Source: Paenibacillus sp. URB8-2
GTDB lineage: Bacteria; Bacillota; Bacilli; Paenibacillales; Paenibacillaceae
Direction of reading: 5' to 3'
NCBI RefSeq assembly: GCF_013393385.1
Contig: NZ_AP023239.1
Span: 1,922,001-1,986,000 of the forward strand
Length of the DNA stretch: 64,000 bases
Shown in pieces: positions 1-8,366 of this stretch; the stretch's first letter is position 1, and every line of letters starts with the position of its first letter. The position numbers and the translations under genes were made by a program. The notes beneath the pieces are model-generated. The model saw nothing but the letters and a program-made list of their open reading frames with translations. It did not search any database and was not told where the DNA came from.

Positions 1-200
1 ACACTGTCGCTCCAGTCCATAACTCTCAGCGTAATAGGTGAGTCAGCAGTACTGCCCGAATTATTTTTTGCTATGTTGGCTTCCCCGGCTTTAGCCTCTT
101 TGCCCGCACCGTTGCTGCCGTTTGTTGATGTGCAAGCCGACAGCGGCAGCACAAACAGTACAACAAGCAATAAGACGAGCAAACGCATAAACACTTTCAA
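1..200 (-). CDS. Solute-binding lipoprotein, N-terminal part (cut by window edge)
   Basis: Only the first 66 codons are inside the window. The reverse strand reads a charged start, a hydrophobic stretch and the lipobox LSAC, then a Ser/Asn/Gly/Ala-rich linker, and then ITLRVMDWSDS, which is typical of the first strand of extracellular solute-binding proteins of ABC transporters. It would be lipid-anchored outside the membrane and capture a substrate, possibly a sugar. I chose the TTG at 200-198 because a strong GGGGGA ribosome site lies about seven bases upstream. The in-frame ATG at 188-186 would be too far from it. It is divergent from the AraC regulator at 420, a common pairing of transporter and regulator. 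The substrate cannot be told from this fragment. Confidence 0.75.
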   Translation of the reverse strand, partial: MKVFMRLLVLLLVVLFVLPLSACTSTNGSNGAGKEAKAGEANIAKNNSGSTADSPITLRVMDWSDS

Positions 201-419
201 AGTAAATCCCCCTTTTACTATCGGATAATAAGTATTACCTGATCCATTATAGGAGGAGTTATGAAAAAGAGTCCACGTACGTTGTTACAGACATTTGTAC
301 GATTCTATTATCTTTTTCTCTATTGTGACAGGAATCCCTTATAATAAAAGGCAATATTGTTCTCTGAATGTGTATGTTATTACAGTAATGTTTGAGTATT
401 AATTGTGGGGGGATAACCT

Positions 420-1223
420 ATGCTGGTGCTGCATTCCGTACATTTTGATAAAGAGATTCCCCATTGGCGTACACTTATGGAAGAAATCCGGATAAACGTG
501 CTTGTCCTTGTAACCCTGGGAAAGGTGAAATATACCGTGAATGGTCAGCCTATTATTGCGGAACGCGGGGATTTGCTCGTATTGCCCAAAGGCGTCCGTC
601 GTGCGGGGGAAAATGACGAAAGCGGCCTGCATCAAAAATATACGATTCTATTTCATTGCGGCGCCGATGTCGCCGAAGCTATTCCTTTTCTTTCCCTGAA
701 CAGTCCCACGCTCTTCAAACCGCGCAATTTTGAAACCGTCAGAAGGAAGTTCGAGCAGCTATTTCTGGAAAGCCGCGAAGCAAAAAGCTACAGTTCATTT
801 ATCTCTCTCGGTGTGCTTCAAGAGGTGCTCGGTATGCTGGCCCGTGAATTTGAGCAGCCGGAGGTTTCACCCATGAAGCTGAAATACGCCCAGAAAATCC
901 AGCAGTACTTGCTGGAACACTACCGGGAGCAGGTACAGATTCATGAACTAGCAAGTCTAATCCGGCGTTCACCGAATTATACGATTTCCATCTACCGCGA
1001 GGTGACGGGACAATCTCCCATCCGATACTTACACCAGCTTCGGATCATCGAAGCCTGCAATCTGCTGTTGAACTCTGATATGAGTATATCCAGCATTTCC
1101 AGTTATCTAGGTTATTACGATACCTCCTATTTTTTTCGTATATTCAAGAAACAGACTTCATATTCTCCTTCCGAGTTCGCCGTGAACGGCCGTTTGATGG
1201 AGCAATCGGGAGGGTTTGTGTAG
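420..1223 (+). CDS. AraC-family transcriptional regulator
   Basis: This is a 267-residue regulator with an N-terminal cupin-like sensor (about 10-140; the GDLLVLPKGVRR stretch is typical) and a C-terminal double helix-turn-helix of the AraC/XylS type (about 160-255; LRIIEACNLLL, the recognition-helix region and the GYYDTSYFFRIFKK signature). The length is normal for the family. A GGGGGGAT ribosome site precedes the ATG. It is divergent from the solute-binding protein at the left edge, so it probably controls that transporter. The ligand is unknown. Confidence 0.88.
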   Translation: MLVLHSVHFDKEIPHWRTLMEEIRINVLVLVTLGKVKYTVNGQPIIAERGDLLVLPKGVRRAGENDESGLHQKYTILFHCGADVAEAIPFLSLNSPTLFKPRNFETVRRKFEQLFLESREAKSYSSFISLGVLQEVLGMLAREFEQPEVSPMKLKYAQKIQQYLLEHYREQVQIHELASLIRRSPNYTISIYREVTGQSPIRYLHQLRIIEACNLLLNSDMSISSISSYLGYYDTSYFFRIFKKQTSYSPSEFAVNGRLMEQSGGFV

Positions 1224-1369
1224 AGTGGGGCCATAGGCATCCTGGGCAGCGTGCCGACCGGCGTATAGCCGGCAATGCCTGTTGGGGCGTGCCGACTCTA
1301 GCCAAATCCATTAGGCCGCCGAGCGAACGCATTAAATTCATTTAGGCGGGGAGAAGCGATCACCAGAAA

Positions 1370-1594
1370 TCAGCGGATTCTGGAGAAAGAGATCCAGCTC
1401 AGCAGATTGACCCGTGACTTTTTACCTTTGTCCTTAACCATACCGTAAAACTGTCCTAGAAATTGCTCCCACTTGCCGCCGATCTCCTTGCTGGAAGCTT
1501 CATTTTGCGTCACGGTATGTATGCTTTGATTGATGGCTTCCTCCAAATGCGTCAGCGCTTCCCGAAGATGATGATCAATCGTTTGATTTTGCAT
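1370..1594 (-). CDS. Small hypothetical protein (74 aa), ATPase-associated
   Basis: This is a short, mostly soluble, amphipathic protein (MQNQTIDHHLREALTHLEEAINQ at its start, basic end) that I cannot assign to a family. It is probably real: GGAG lies about nine bases upstream of the ATG, and it overlaps the end of the preceding DUF5132-like gene by 20 bases, so it reads as the last gene of the operon with the large P-type ATPase. The N-terminal half looks helical. No catalytic motif is visible. Confidence 0.5.
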   Translation of the reverse strand: MQNQTIDHHLREALTHLEEAINQSIHTVTQNEASSKEIGGKWEQFLGQFYGMVKDKGKKSRVNLLSWISFSRIR

Positions 1595-1874
1595 GTAGTG
1601 TGTCTCCAGTCTCTTCGGATGAAGGTGATTCGGTGGAGATTTCCTTATCGAGCTGTTTTCTCATTCGTTCGAATTGGGCTTCGGCGACAATGTCTTCGAT
1701 TTCATCGCGAGCGATCTGCAGGGCGTATTGGATACGGCCTGTCAAACCTGTTGCACCTTGAGTCCCGGTTTCTGCCAGCGGCTTCAAGGTGTTTTTCACA
1801 ATCGGCCAAAGCGTTGAGGCGGCAAAAGCGAGCGCAGTGCCCACGATAAGTTTGTCTGGATTTCTTTCCAGCAT
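1575..1874 (-). CDS. DUF5132-like small membrane-associated protein
   Basis: This is a 99-residue protein with one hydrophobic segment near the start (LIVGTALAFAASTLW), then a helical segment ending in an acidic patch (ARDEIEDIVAEAQ). That layout resembles the DUF5132 family, whose function is not known. I chose the ATG at 1874 because an excellent AAGGAGG lies nine bases upstream. An ATG at 1898 would sit 5' of that site. The gene lies 44 bases after the end of the P-type ATPase and overlaps the 74-residue gene behind it, which implies one transcript and perhaps an accessory role for the ATPase. The family call is by eye. Confidence 0.6.
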   Translation of the reverse strand: MLERNPDKLIVGTALAFAASTLWPIVKNTLKPLAETGTQGATGLTGRIQYALQIARDEIEDIVAEAQFERMRKQLDKEISTESPSSEETGDTLHAKSND

Positions 1875-1918
1875 GTTCGGTAACCTCCTTAAGTTCATAT
1901 GAAAAGCCTATCCCGCAG

Positions 1919-4900
1919 CTAAGCCGCGGAATAGGAGAGGGCTGCCGTGCCCGTTGTCTCGTCCTTCCTTTCGAGTAAGGACAGAATCGGCTTGGAGAGC
2001 CAAGAAATCGAGCCGGCGACGAGCAGGATTGGTCCCCAGAGATGCAGAGGGATTGGCGCAGTATGGAAAAACTGGTTGAGCGGAGGCACATACAGCGCGC
2101 CCAGCAGGGCGAGCCAGGAGATGCTCAATGCGCCGACCAGGAAGCGGTCCTTGCTCCAATCTCCCACCGTCTGCTCGGAGCCTTCCTGGCGCCAGGAGAA
2201 CGTTTGGATCAGCTGGCCTGCCACCAGCGTCGCGAAAGCGACGCTTTGCGCCACAGCCACGGGTTGCCCGGAGGCCAGCGCCAGACTAAACAGGCCAAGC
2301 GATCCGGCGCCAAGCAGGGCTCCGCGGGTGATTACCTTGCGATACAGCGGCTTGTCCACAATCGCCGTCCGTTTCGTCTGCTTGGCTTTATTGCCTGGGT
2401 TGACGGCCAGAATCATGGCCGGCAGCGCATCCGTCAGCATATTCATGAGCAAAATTTGTATGGGCACGAGCGGAATCGGCATGCCGGCGACAACCGCAAC
2501 GCTCGTGACGAGAATTTCCGCAAGATTGCCGGTGAGCAGACAGCCCAGCGCCTTGCGAATATTGCCGATAATTGTTCGGCCCTCCTTGACCCCATCTACG
2601 ATGGAGCCGAAGTGGTCTTCTTTCAGCACGATATCGGCGGTCGCTTTGCTGACCTCCGTTCCTGCTCGCCCCATCGCGATCCCGACGTCAGCCCGCTTGA
2701 TCGCGGGACTGTCATTCACTCCATCCCCAATCATGGCGACGATATGCCCTTTTTTCCGCAGCATGCCAACGATGCGCAGCTTATGCTCCGGCGTCATTCG
2801 GGCAAAGATGGACACCTGGTCGACAGACTGCTCGAGTTCTTCGTCGCTCATCCGGTCAAGTTCATGGCCTGTCAGTACTTGACCTGGCCGGTTGCTGTCA
2901 GTAATTCCGATTTGCCCGGCGATGGTAATCGCCGTGATCGGATGATCCCCGGTAATCATCACTGGCTTCACGCCGAGGGAAATCGCCTCTTCGATGCTAT
3001 TCCGTACATCGGCCTTCGGCGGGTCGATCATGCCGGCCATGCCGACGTAGATCATATCCCGCTCGTCGAGGTCGGCCTGCTGCTCATGCTCATCCGCTTG
3101 CAGCGGGCGGTACGCAAAGCCGAGCACACGCAGAGCGCCGGAAGCGAGCCGTTCGCTTTGCTTCAGAATGTCCGCTTGCAGCTGCACGGTGAAAGGGTGC
3201 ACTTCACCGTTCTGCTGGTACTTGCCGCAGCGGCGGAGAATCGATTCTACAGAGCCCTTGGAAAAAATATAACAAGCATGCCCGGACGAAGTGTCCTTGC
3301 ACACCACGCTCATTTTTCCCGTGCCGGAGTCAAAAGGCACCTCTACGCCGCGATGCCAATGGGCCAACTCCTCCGGATTGAACCCGCCTTTATAGGCCAT
3401 CGTCAGCAGCGCTCCCTCGGTCGGATCGCCCTGCATCGACCATTGGTCCCCTTGCTTCAACAATTTGCTGTTATTGCACAAGCAGGCAATCTGCAGGATT
3501 CGCCGCAGCTCCGGCTGGGTGACGGAACTTTCATACGCCGTGAAATCCTGCAAGCCGGAGCCGTTGTCTGCCCGGCGCTTCTCCCGGAAACCGCCCTCCG
3601 GAGCGTATCCGTTGCCGGATACCTCCCAGTCGCGGCCGACGGCGGTGATTTGCTTGACCGTCATTTCATTTTTCGTGAGCGTGCCGGTTTTGTCCGTACA
3701 GATGATGGTCGCATGGCCCAGTGTTTCCAAAGCCGACAGCTTGCGTACGAGCGCATTTTTCTTGGACATGCGGTAAATGCCCGCACTCAGCGCGATCGTA
3801 ATGGTAACCGGAAGCCCCTCGGGAATCGCCGAGGCAATCAACGTGATTGAGGTGCTCACCAACTGAGTAAACGGAACGCCCCGGAGAAGCCCGGAAGCAA
3901 ATACGATACTTCCGGCGATAAATGCCCATTTGATAAACTTTTTACTGATGGATGTAACCTTTTCCTGGAGCGGCGTAGTCGTCTTCTCATTCGTTTTGAG
4001 CAGTGACATCAGGTGGCCGAATTCCGTATTCATGCCGGTTTGGACGACAACACCCAAGGCTTTCCCCCGGGAAATATCGGTGCCCATATACAGCATGCAG
4101 CTTCGCTCCGGCAGCGGGCAATCGCCTTCAGCCTCGGTCTCCTTCTTTGCGACGGGGACTGACTCGCCGGTTAACGCCGATTCGTTGACCTCCAGATTCC
4201 ATGCGCGAATCAGACGAATATCGGCAGGCACCCGGTCGCCCGGTTCGAGGCATACGATGTCGCCCGGCACAAGGTCGGCGGCGCTTATGTTCTGTTCCGC
4301 ACCGTCACGGATAACCTTGCTGGCCGGGGGCTGGAACTGATTCAGGCTTTCAACAATCCGCTCGGCTTTTCGCTCCTGAAACGTGCCGATTGCCGCGTTC
4401 GCGAGCAGTACGGCGCCCATGGCGAGACCGTCGAACAGTCCGCCCGTGAACAGGGCGAGCGCCGAGGTGCCCAGTAAGATCAGCGTCGTAAATTCTTTAA
4501 ACTGGCCAGCATAGGAGACGATCCAGGGGGTGTGCTCCTTTTCGGCCAGCCGATTCATTCCGTGCCGGCCTCGCGACTCGCTCACTTGAGCCGCCGTCAA
4601 GCCGTGCTGGACGTTAACCTGAAGCTGCTGCGTGACAGATTCCCAGGGCAAACCGTGCCAAATGGCAGCTTCTGAAGTCGCGGCAACCTCGTTTCGGGCC
4701 CGGTCGTCACAGGCTGGGTCAGCGGGAAATAGCTGCTGAGCCAGCTTTTGAGAGCGGGAAAGAAAGATCAGCGAGAGGGCGTCGCTGGCCAAATTGGCAA
4801 TCGGAGCGCTAAGCACGCCAAAGGCGGCAAGAAGCGATCCGAATACATTCCATTTCTTCGTAAATTGGAGGTGCTCATTTATTGTACTCTCTATCTTTTG

Positions 4901-6655
4901 AGCGGATTGTTTGGTGTCCAGTACCTGTTCCAACTGATCGAACGTGACTCCGGGGACGCCGGCTTCCATTAAATAGCGGCCATACTCACCGGGAGCCTCG
5001 CTTATGAGGAGTACGCGGTTTCCCCGTTCATACAGCCTGGCGAGGCGCTCGGCCGCTTCGCTGACAGGAGTGTCCAGCCAATCCGTCTGCAGTCCGAGCC
5101 GGGCCAAAGCATCCCGGCCCATACCGGAGCTATCCTCCAGTACGGCAACCTGAATGCCCTGCTGTCCCGCTCGCGAGAGCAGTTCCCTCCGCCCGGTATC
5201 GAGCTGCTGTCCCCGATAGACCAGCCCTTGGCTAATCCAATTCCCGCCGATTTGCTTCGCCAGGTACAGCACCTCGCAGCTTTTGCTTTCAATCCGTTTC
5301 GCTTCAAGGTAATACCGCTCGAAAGATACCCCGTGCCGTTTGCAGTAAGCGAGATTGCCGATGCAATAAGCCGTATTGCTGATGAGGCCGCGAATTCCGT
5401 CCTCCTCTTCAGCGACGCGGAAGGCTGAGCGTAACGTCCGGCAGGATAGTTTTGCCTTTCGCTGAACTTCTTCTTTCCACGGATGGTCGGTTTTTTTCAT
5501 CAAACCTGCGGCTAGACAAATGAGCTTGTCCGTATCTTCCTCATGTGATATACATTCCGTCTCCTGAATATTCGTCTGCATAAGCTGGGAGGTGCTTTCA
5601 AGAAGCAGCGTGCCGGTTTGGGTTAAATGGGCAAACGACGCTCCTTGAGGAAGACTTTGCTGCGTTTCCTTTGAGTATAGCTCCGCCTGCTGCCACGCCG
5701 TCTTCACCGGAACCGTCGCCGGCCGCGGATTGGCGGCAAGCAAGACCGCAATGGCCCGCAGAGGGCTGCGGGTGAACAGCCAGGTGGCAGCCGCGGCAGC
5801 CGTACCTAAGCGGCCGGCACGCTCGCTGTAGGTTTGAATTTCGGGAGACAGCGGCTGGGCATCCGCATCGGCCACACCAATACGGCTCCTTTTCCAATTC
5901 ACATACTGAAGTATGCTTAAAGCGCCCAATACGACGAGATTTTCCCGGACCAGCGCAAGTCCCAGCGCAGCGGTGCCAAGAATCAAATCGGGATTTAGCT
6001 TGCCCTGCTCGGACAGACGAGCGAAGCCCCTGCGCAGGAAAGGGTATCCGGTGACGGCTGCGACCAGTCCGGACATGTAGAAGGGAACCGGGCTCGCCGC
6101 CAATGCCGACTTGCCGAATATCAATTGCTTCGTTCCAAGCACTAGCAATCCGCCCACTGCAATCGCAAGCGGAAGGGGGACGCCCGGCGGCGAAGCGGAA
6201 CGCGGATCTACCGGGGCCGATATTTTCCTCGGCGTTTCAGGTACAGTCCTCACATCCTGTAAGGAATTCGCCTGTTCTGAAGGTTGCAGGGCAAGGTCTG
6301 GCGTTTCCAAAGAGACGGCCGCTTCGGCGCGCGCCTCCAGTTCGGAGGCTTCTTGTACAGGCGTATCCTGGCTTGCTTGGGCTCTTGTTTCTTCCTGCAC
6401 AAGACCGGTGTATTTGTTCTCCAGGAGTTCCAATTGATGCAGCAGCCGATGCTTGGAAGTTTGCTGTTCGTCATATACAACGAGAATTCGGCCGGTGATC
6501 GCGGATGCTTCGGCTCTAGTGACACCTGCCAGGAGCGCCAGTTCTTGACGCAGAGACAGTTCTGTTTGCTTGCTGTGCAGCAGACTCGCAAATTCCAGGC
6601 GAATACGCCCCGGCAAAAAGCGGATAAACCGGCAGTGATGAGCGGTAGTCGACAT
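1919..6655 (-). CDS. Tandem P-type ATPase: degenerate N-terminal copy fused to a P2-type cation pump
   Basis: At 1578 residues this is about twice the usual length. Residues 1-80 resemble an HMA domain without CxxC, followed by a Glu/Ala/Pro-rich linker. Residues 155-640 look like a decayed P1B-type ATPase: the phosphorylation motif position reads TQTGT (345-349), with Asp replaced by Thr. Residues 660-1560 are a complete P2 pump: TGES (829-832), PEGLP (945-949), DKTGT with D988, and GDGVND later. Membrane residues that bind calcium in SERCA-type pumps appear kept (PEGLP glutamate; GNLAE; NMLTD), so Ca2+ or Mn2+ transport is a reasonable guess. The architecture recalls mycobacterial CtpH/CtpI. 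AAGGAG precedes the ATG. It heads an operon with the DUF5132-like and 74-residue genes and is divergent from three small genes. Confidence 0.9.
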   Translation of the reverse strand: MSTTAHHCRFIRFLPGRIRLEFASLLHSKQTELSLRQELALLAGVTRAEASAITGRILVVYDEQQTSKHRLLHQLELLENKYTGLVQEETRAQASQDTPVQEASELEARAEAAVSLETPDLALQPSEQANSLQDVRTVPETPRKISAPVDPRSASPPGVPLPLAIAVGGLLVLGTKQLIFGKSALAASPVPFYMSGLVAAVTGYPFLRRGFARLSEQGKLNPDLILGTAALGLALVRENLVVLGALSILQYVNWKRSRIGVADADAQPLSPEIQTYSERAGRLGTAAAAATWLFTRSPLRAIAVLLAANPRPATVPVKTAWQQAELYSKETQQSLPQGASFAHLTQTGTLLLESTSQLMQTNIQETECISHEEDTDKLICLAAGLMKKTDHPWKEEVQRKAKLSCRTLRSAFRVAEEEDGIRGLISNTAYCIGNLAYCKRHGVSFERYYLEAKRIESKSCEVLYLAKQIGGNWISQGLVYRGQQLDTGRRELLSRAGQQGIQVAVLEDSSGMGRDALARLGLQTDWLDTPVSEAAERLARLYERGNRVLLISEAPGEYGRYLMEAGVPGVTFDQLEQVLDTKQSAQKIESTINEHLQFTKKWNVFGSLLAAFGVLSAPIANLASDALSLIFLSRSQKLAQQLFPADPACDDRARNEVAATSEAAIWHGLPWESVTQQLQVNVQHGLTAAQVSESRGRHGMNRLAEKEHTPWIVSYAGQFKEFTTLILLGTSALALFTGGLFDGLAMGAVLLANAAIGTFQERKAERIVESLNQFQPPASKVIRDGAEQNISAADLVPGDIVCLEPGDRVPADIRLIRAWNLEVNESALTGESVPVAKKETEAEGDCPLPERSCMLYMGTDISRGKALGVVVQTGMNTEFGHLMSLLKTNEKTTTPLQEKVTSISKKFIKWAFIAGSIVFASGLLRGVPFTQLVSTSITLIASAIPEGLPVTITIALSAGIYRMSKKNALVRKLSALETLGHATIICTDKTGTLTKNEMTVKQITAVGRDWEVSGNGYAPEGGFREKRRADNGSGLQDFTAYESSVTQPELRRILQIACLCNNSKLLKQGDQWSMQGDPTEGALLTMAYKGGFNPEELAHWHRGVEVPFDSGTGKMSVVCKDTSSGHACYIFSKGSVESILRRCGKYQQNGEVHPFTVQLQADILKQSERLASGALRVLGFAYRPLQADEHEQQADLDERDMIYVGMAGMIDPPKADVRNSIEEAISLGVKPVMITGDHPITAITIAGQIGITDSNRPGQVLTGHELDRMSDEELEQSVDQVSIFARMTPEHKLRIVGMLRKKGHIVAMIGDGVNDSPAIKRADVGIAMGRAGTEVSKATADIVLKEDHFGSIVDGVKEGRTIIGNIRKALGCLLTGNLAEILVTSVAVVAGMPIPLVPIQILLMNMLTDALPAMILAVNPGNKAKQTKRTAIVDKPLYRKVITRGALLGAGSLGLFSLALASGQPVAVAQSVAFATLVAGQLIQTFSWRQEGSEQTVGDWSKDRFLVGALSISWLALLGALYVPPLNQFFHTAPIPLHLWGPILLVAGSISWLSKPILSLLERKDETTGTAALSYSAA

Positions 6656-6822
6656 GAAATTGCTCCTTTTAAAGGGAAATACTCCAGTTTATTTAAGCAC
6701 GAAGTAGTATTCGCAAATTGAACAAGGTTATACACCGGAATTATTGGACGGGATGCATAAAACTCTGGGCATTAAGGGATAATCTAATCAGCTTAAACCA
6801 ATCCATTTATTGGAGGACTCTC

Positions 6823-7026
6823 ATGATCAAATCACGTATGGGATTAATATTGGGCGCGGCGGCTTTATTGTTGGCATTGTCGCCGGAGGCTAGAACAACC
6901 GTAAGAAGATGGGCCGTCAGAGGAACGGAAACTGTGCTCGATTTAACCGAAATGGCGAAGGATGCTGGGGCCGTGGCACAGAGCAAACTGCAGTCTTTAA
7001 CCGCCCGTGACGGAGAAAAAAATTAA
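6823..7026 (+). CDS. Small single-helix membrane protein (67 aa)
   Basis: The protein starts MIKSRMGLILGAAALLLALSP, a single hydrophobic segment, followed by a basic segment (TTVRRWAVRG) and a polar helical tail. No family is recognised. A TTGGAGGACT ribosome site sits at the right distance from the ATG at 6823, which is why I prefer it to a longer reading frame upstream. The gene is divergent from the giant ATPase across 167 bases and is followed by the glycine-rich gene at 7117, so all of them may share regulation. Confidence 0.6.
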   Translation: MIKSRMGLILGAAALLLALSPEARTTVRRWAVRGTETVLDLTEMAKDAGAVAQSKLQSLTARDGEKN

Positions 7027-7116
7027 CAGACGCCGGACTGATAACTGAACCGCAAATAGGGCACAATCTCATAAGGCCGCAAGATGCGGTTATATAGAAG
7101 AATGGAGGGCTTTCCT

Positions 7117-7458
7117 ATGTTCCAAGGCGGATCACTTTGGGCAGGCCTTCTTGCCGGAGGCATGTCGCAGGTTCAGGACACCAAGAGCTTGCAGCAAGGG
7201 CAACTGGGCAAGAAGGAGTATACGGCGCACACGGTGGAGAATGTAACCGGAGCGGTCGGCGTAATGGCCGGAGTGGAGTACGGAGCGGTGCTCGGCAGTA
7301 CGGTGTTGCCCGGTGTAGGTACCGTCGTTGGGGCGGTGCTTGGCGGCGTACTGGGTGACCGGGTCGGCCGGGTTGTAGGCAATCAGGCAGGCAATATGAT
7401 CAGCCGGAACCCGCTGGTTCAGAAGGTGGCAGATCCGGTTGAAGAGGCGATTAAGTGA
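7117..7458 (+). CDS. Glycine-zipper membrane protein (113 aa)
   Basis: Residues about 45-95 hold repeated small-residue patterns (GAVGVMAGVEYGAVLG, GTVVGAVLGGVLGDRVG) typical of glycine-zipper proteins, which pack into or across membranes. The N-terminus has GGSLWAGLLAGGM. The start at 7117 is set by GGAGGG nine bases upstream. The gene ends just before a strong terminator. No enzyme motif is present. Its place beside the ATPase, the 67-residue protein and the GerW-like gene suggests a membrane-linked accessory role, which is inference. Confidence 0.65.
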   Translation: MFQGGSLWAGLLAGGMSQVQDTKSLQQGQLGKKEYTAHTVENVTGAVGVMAGVEYGAVLGSTVLPGVGTVVGAVLGGVLGDRVGRVVGNQAGNMISRNPLVQKVADPVEEAIK

Positions 7459-7461
7459 CAA

Positions 7462-7494
7462 GAAAGGCGGGGTGTGACCCCGCCTTTCTTTTTT
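7462..7494 (+). terminator. Rho-independent terminator after the glycine-zipper gene
   Basis: A perfect stem GAAAGGCGGGGT / ACCCCGCCTTTC with a three-base loop is followed by a run of T. It ends the 6823-7458 transcript. Confidence 0.92.
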
Positions 7495-7563
7495 GTTATA
7501 CCGTTTGAAGGTAGGAGACGTTGTCAAGACTGGTTAGCACTGAAGCAGAGAAGAGGTGCCTGC

Positions 7564-7926
7564 ATGTCCGAGCAAATTAAACAATTACTTGAAACCGCAT
7601 TGCATAATCTGAAAGGCATCAACGACGCAGAGTCCGTCATCGGAAAACCGATCCAGACGCCGGATGGCACCGTCGTAATCCCCATTTGCCGAGCAAGCCT
7701 TGGGTTTGTGACCGGGGGTACGGAATTTTCAAGCTCGGTCTCTTCGGTGCTGCCGTTTGGCGGAGGGATAGGCGGAGGCATGTCCTTGACTCCCGTCGCG
7801 TTTCTCATTATCGGCCCTTCCGGAGTCCAGACGGTATCGCTTGAATCCCCGAAAGATATATACAGCCGCATTATTGATCTGAGTCCGCAGCTGCTTGAAA
7901 AGTTGAAAGATTTGTTAGACCGGTAA
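7564..7926 (+). CDS. GerW/YtfJ-family protein
   Basis: This 120-residue protein has the YtfJ/GerW layout: an N-terminal helix, a segment with VIGKPIQTPDGTVVIP, a glycine-rich middle (PFGGGIGGGM) and a TPVAFLII strand near the end. In Bacillus, YtfJ (GerW) is a sporulation protein needed for normal germination. Homologues also occur in non-spore-formers, so the role here is not certain. I set the start at ATG 7564, preceded by AGAGGTG. It lies downstream of a terminator and therefore probably has its own promoter. Confidence 0.8.
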   Translation: MSEQIKQLLETALHNLKGINDAESVIGKPIQTPDGTVVIPICRASLGFVTGGTEFSSSVSSVLPFGGGIGGGMSLTPVAFLIIGPSGVQTVSLESPKDIYSRIIDLSPQLLEKLKDLLDR

Positions 7927-8038
7927 CCGGCCAGCGGCTGCCTTACAGTAATCCGGATAACAGATATGTTGTATCGCTAATTGGGGCATCATACATAATC
8001 ACGCTGGGTGTGTTCTCCTTGGGATCATGAACCAAAAG

Positions 8039-8070
8039 CGCAGAAGCTCGATTAAGCTTCTGCGTTTTTT
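8039..8070 (+). terminator. Terminator between the GerW-like gene and the NRPS/PKS locus
   Basis: The stem CGCAGAAGCT / AGCTTCTGCG with a six-base loop is followed by TTTTTT. It lies in the 440-base gap 7927-8366, which otherwise holds only the promoter at 8213 and no convincing gene. It marks the left border of the biosynthetic locus. Confidence 0.88.
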
Positions 8071-8212
8071 CTTTTACTGAGGATGGTGACTTCAGCAGCG
8101 CCGACAATCCCATTTTTGGCATTGTAACCCACATCTTATTATGGATTTATTGCATAACTATGTTAATTGGACATTAAATTTTATATAAATTGAAATATAA
8201 GGTAAATTATCA

Positions 8213-8242
8213 TTGACAAGAAATCCCAACCCAAGGTACATA
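8213..8242 (+). promoter_or_regulatory. Putative sigma-A promoter of the NRPS/PKS operon
   Basis: TTGACA (8213-8218) is followed after 18 bases by TACATA (8237-8242), in an AT-rich stretch about 125 bases upstream of the first biosynthetic gene. The -35 is perfect and the -10 is weak. The long leader between it and the start codon shows no structure I recognise. Confidence 0.45.
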
Positions 8243-8366
8243 CATATATAAGATCAATAATACCAAGATTATCTTTCTCTTTAGCCTGATCTTTCATGAA
8301 TGAATTGCTGAGGGTGCACCTGGTGTTGACTTAAGCGAGTCTAACTATTTAAGGGGGGATAGCTTA

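Noticed and set aside
7943..8134. Reverse-strand reading frame of 63 codons in the gap before the NRPS gene
   Set aside because: It runs straight through a strong terminator hairpin and shows no family features and no clear ribosome site.
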